Shown in pieces: positions 62,963 to 64,000 of a stretch of 64,000 nt of DNA. Position 1 is the first letter of the stretch, and every line of letters begins with the position of its first letter. The notes beneath the pieces were generated by a model, which ran no database searches, had not been told where the DNA came from, and worked only from the letters and a program-made list of their open reading frames with translations. A program made the position numbers and the translations under genes. The stretch is from CAVRAW01 sp963716135 (GTDB taxonomy: Bacteria; Planctomycetota; Planctomycetia; Pirellulales; JADZDJ01), in NCBI GenBank assembly GCA_963716135.1, contig OY970289.1, positions 3,968,001 through 4,032,000 on the forward strand. Reading direction: 5' to 3'.

Positions 62963-64000
62963 CTAAGCGACCGTTTCAAAACTTTTGCGGTTCAGCGTGC
63001 CAAAAGTGTTTCCGCCGTCGTCGGTGTAGGTGTCGCTGCCGGGGCCGCCGTTGATCACCGCCGCGCCGGCGATGGTGACGTTTTGCAACGTAATGTCGTC
63101 GAGGCCGACACCCAGTACGACGTTCAGTCGGTTGGCGCTCAAGCTAGTCAGTGTCACCGTGTCTGAGCCTAAACCTCCGTTGATTCGGACCAGGCGATTG
63201 ACGGTAACCGTCGTGAGCGAACATGTATCGTTGCCCGCGCCGCCGCCGACCGTCAATTGATTCGCATTGACGCTGGTCAGCGTGATCGAGTCGGTCCCTT
63301 CGCCGCCCGAGATGGTGATCCGGCCGGCCGCGGAACTCGTCAAAGTAAATGAATCGTCGCCTGCCGAAAGGAAAACGGTCAATGAGCCCGCGGTCACCGT
63401 CGTCATGTCGATCGTGTCGCCGTTGGCGCCGCCGTCCAGGTTGAATGCGTGCGTCACATCCACGGTATCGGCGGTGAGCTGGTCGATGCCCGGTCCCAAG
63501 GCAATGTTCATCGAATCCGCGGTAACGTGATCCAGGCTGATGGTATCGTTGCCGAACGTGGAGCCGAGGATGAATTTTTTGGCAATCGTGCAGTTGGACA
63601 AAGAAATGGTGTCGTTGCCGATAGAGCTGGCGATGGTCAGATTCTTCGCGGTGAAGCCGTCGATGTTCAGCGTCAGCGGGCCAAAATCGTTGATCAGCGC
63701 GGCGTGCTCTACAGAAAAATTCTCCAACGTGAACGTGTTGGCGCCCGTTCCGCTGACAAGCGCGAAATTCAGACCGACCCCGCCATGCACCGTGACGTCG
63801 TTCGCCACGACGGTATTGGTTCCGCTGCCCAAGTTGATGCCCAGGCCATTGCCGATCGACACGGAGCCGAGGTGAGCGTCAACCGCGGAATCGACCAGGC
63901 CGCCGCTGTTGTCGAAATTTCCCAGGGCGACGATGATATTGCCGTCGGCGGCGGCGATCGCAAGGCCCGCCGAAAGCGTCAAATTGGTGACGACGATGAC
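62963..64000 (-). CDS. Exported beta-helix/beta-roll repeat protein, 5' end outside window
   Basis: The frame is open to the window edge on the minus strand and ends at 62963. It consists of about twelve repeats of 22-24 residues with the core G-x-D-T/S-I-T-L-x-x-V-x-x-x-x-L, for example GNDTISLDHVTADSMNIALG, GTDSITLTSVNANQLTVGG, GSDTVTLTSLSANRLNVVLG. This gives a regular right-handed beta-helix or hemolysin-type roll. The C-terminus ends GNTFGTLNRKSFETVA. No sorting tail is seen. It is related in style to the Cys-rich repeat protein at 51855-52734 and is probably a surface or secreted protein. Confidence 0.75.
   Translation of the reverse strand, partial: VIVVTNLTLSAGLAIAAADGNIIVALGNFDNSGGLVDSAVDAHLGSVSIGNGLGINLGSGTNTVVANDVTVHGGVGLNFALVSGTGANTFTLENFSVEHAALINDFGPLTLNIDGFTAKNLTIASSIGNDTISLSNCTIAKKFILGSTFGNDTISLDHVTADSMNIALGPGIDQLTADTVDVTHAFNLDGGANGDTIDMTTVTAGSLTVFLSAGDDSFTLTSSAAGRITISGGEGTDSITLTSVNANQLTVGGGAGNDTCSLTTVTVNRLVRINGGLGSDTVTLTSLSANRLNVVLGVGLDDITLQNVTIAGAAVINGGPGSDTYTDDGGNTFGTLNRKSFETVA

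Overview
The window is high-GC bacterial chromosome and most likely comes from a planctomycete (Planctomycetota, Pirellulales-like). The signs are a peptidoglycan-precursor cluster ending in ftsQ with no ftsA or ftsZ after it, a PEP-CTERM-type exported protein, secreted repeat proteins including one with an N-terminal R-F-E-x-L-E-x-R motif, Cys-rich envelope proteins, a bacterial calpain, and many secreted hydrolases. No phage, transposase or CRISPR array was seen. About twenty reading frames that are otherwise intact and plausible, including essential mur genes, are broken by single-base shifts. The simplest reading is uncorrected indels in a long-read assembly, so gene ends here join frames where homology-like continuity demands it.

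Layout. 1-9331 (+): murE(partial)-murF-mraY-murG-murC-murB-ddl-ftsQ, the cytoplasmic and lipid-linked steps of peptidoglycan synthesis; murD and ftsW are not between mraY and murG. csrA (-) ends back to back with ftsQ. 9.7-15 kb: membrane-anchored MocA-like protein, secreted HtrA-like protease, thiL, Rieske ferredoxin, double GNAT protein. 14.9-21 kb (-): zincin lipoprotein, ispG, EF-hand/calpain protease, SPFH protein, cytosine-type deaminase, alpha/beta hydrolase. 21-33 kb: PfpI protein, two membrane proteins, initiator tRNA-Met with terminator, a TMTC-like TPR glycosyltransferase divergent from a TPR/aspartyl-protease protein, M13 peptidase, a beta-propeller, a PP2C phosphatase, msrB, a hypB remnant beside hupE, and tRNA-Arg.

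33-45 kb: ogt, a PEP-CTERM protein with an amber stop, a disordered RGG-rich protein, a two-gene arginine-to-proline module that looks like a split cyanobacterial ArgZ/AgrE, a ClC/CBS antiporter, a bicupin and a GT-C glycosyltransferase. 45-58 kb: AMP nucleosidase, C45 Ntn-hydrolase, a Cys/Gly-rich envelope protein, a plant-type cystathionine gamma-synthase plus cystathionine lyase operon preceded by a possible SAM-sensing attenuator, a beta-roll protein, glycine-zipper lipoprotein, DegP, RNase III, and a methanethiol S-methyltransferase gene divergent from a tetR gene across tandem 23-bp repeats.

58.4-62.8 kb (+): a tightly coupled operon PqqD-like / HprK-like kinase / two GT2 glycosyltransferases / NTP_transf_5-type nucleotidyltransferase. 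This is the best candidate for an undescribed modification system: it has the recognition domain and kinase parts seen in lasso-peptide clusters, without the usual cyclase and leader protease. The window closes inside another beta-roll surface protein. Short tandem heptamers recur in several places, mostly between genes.
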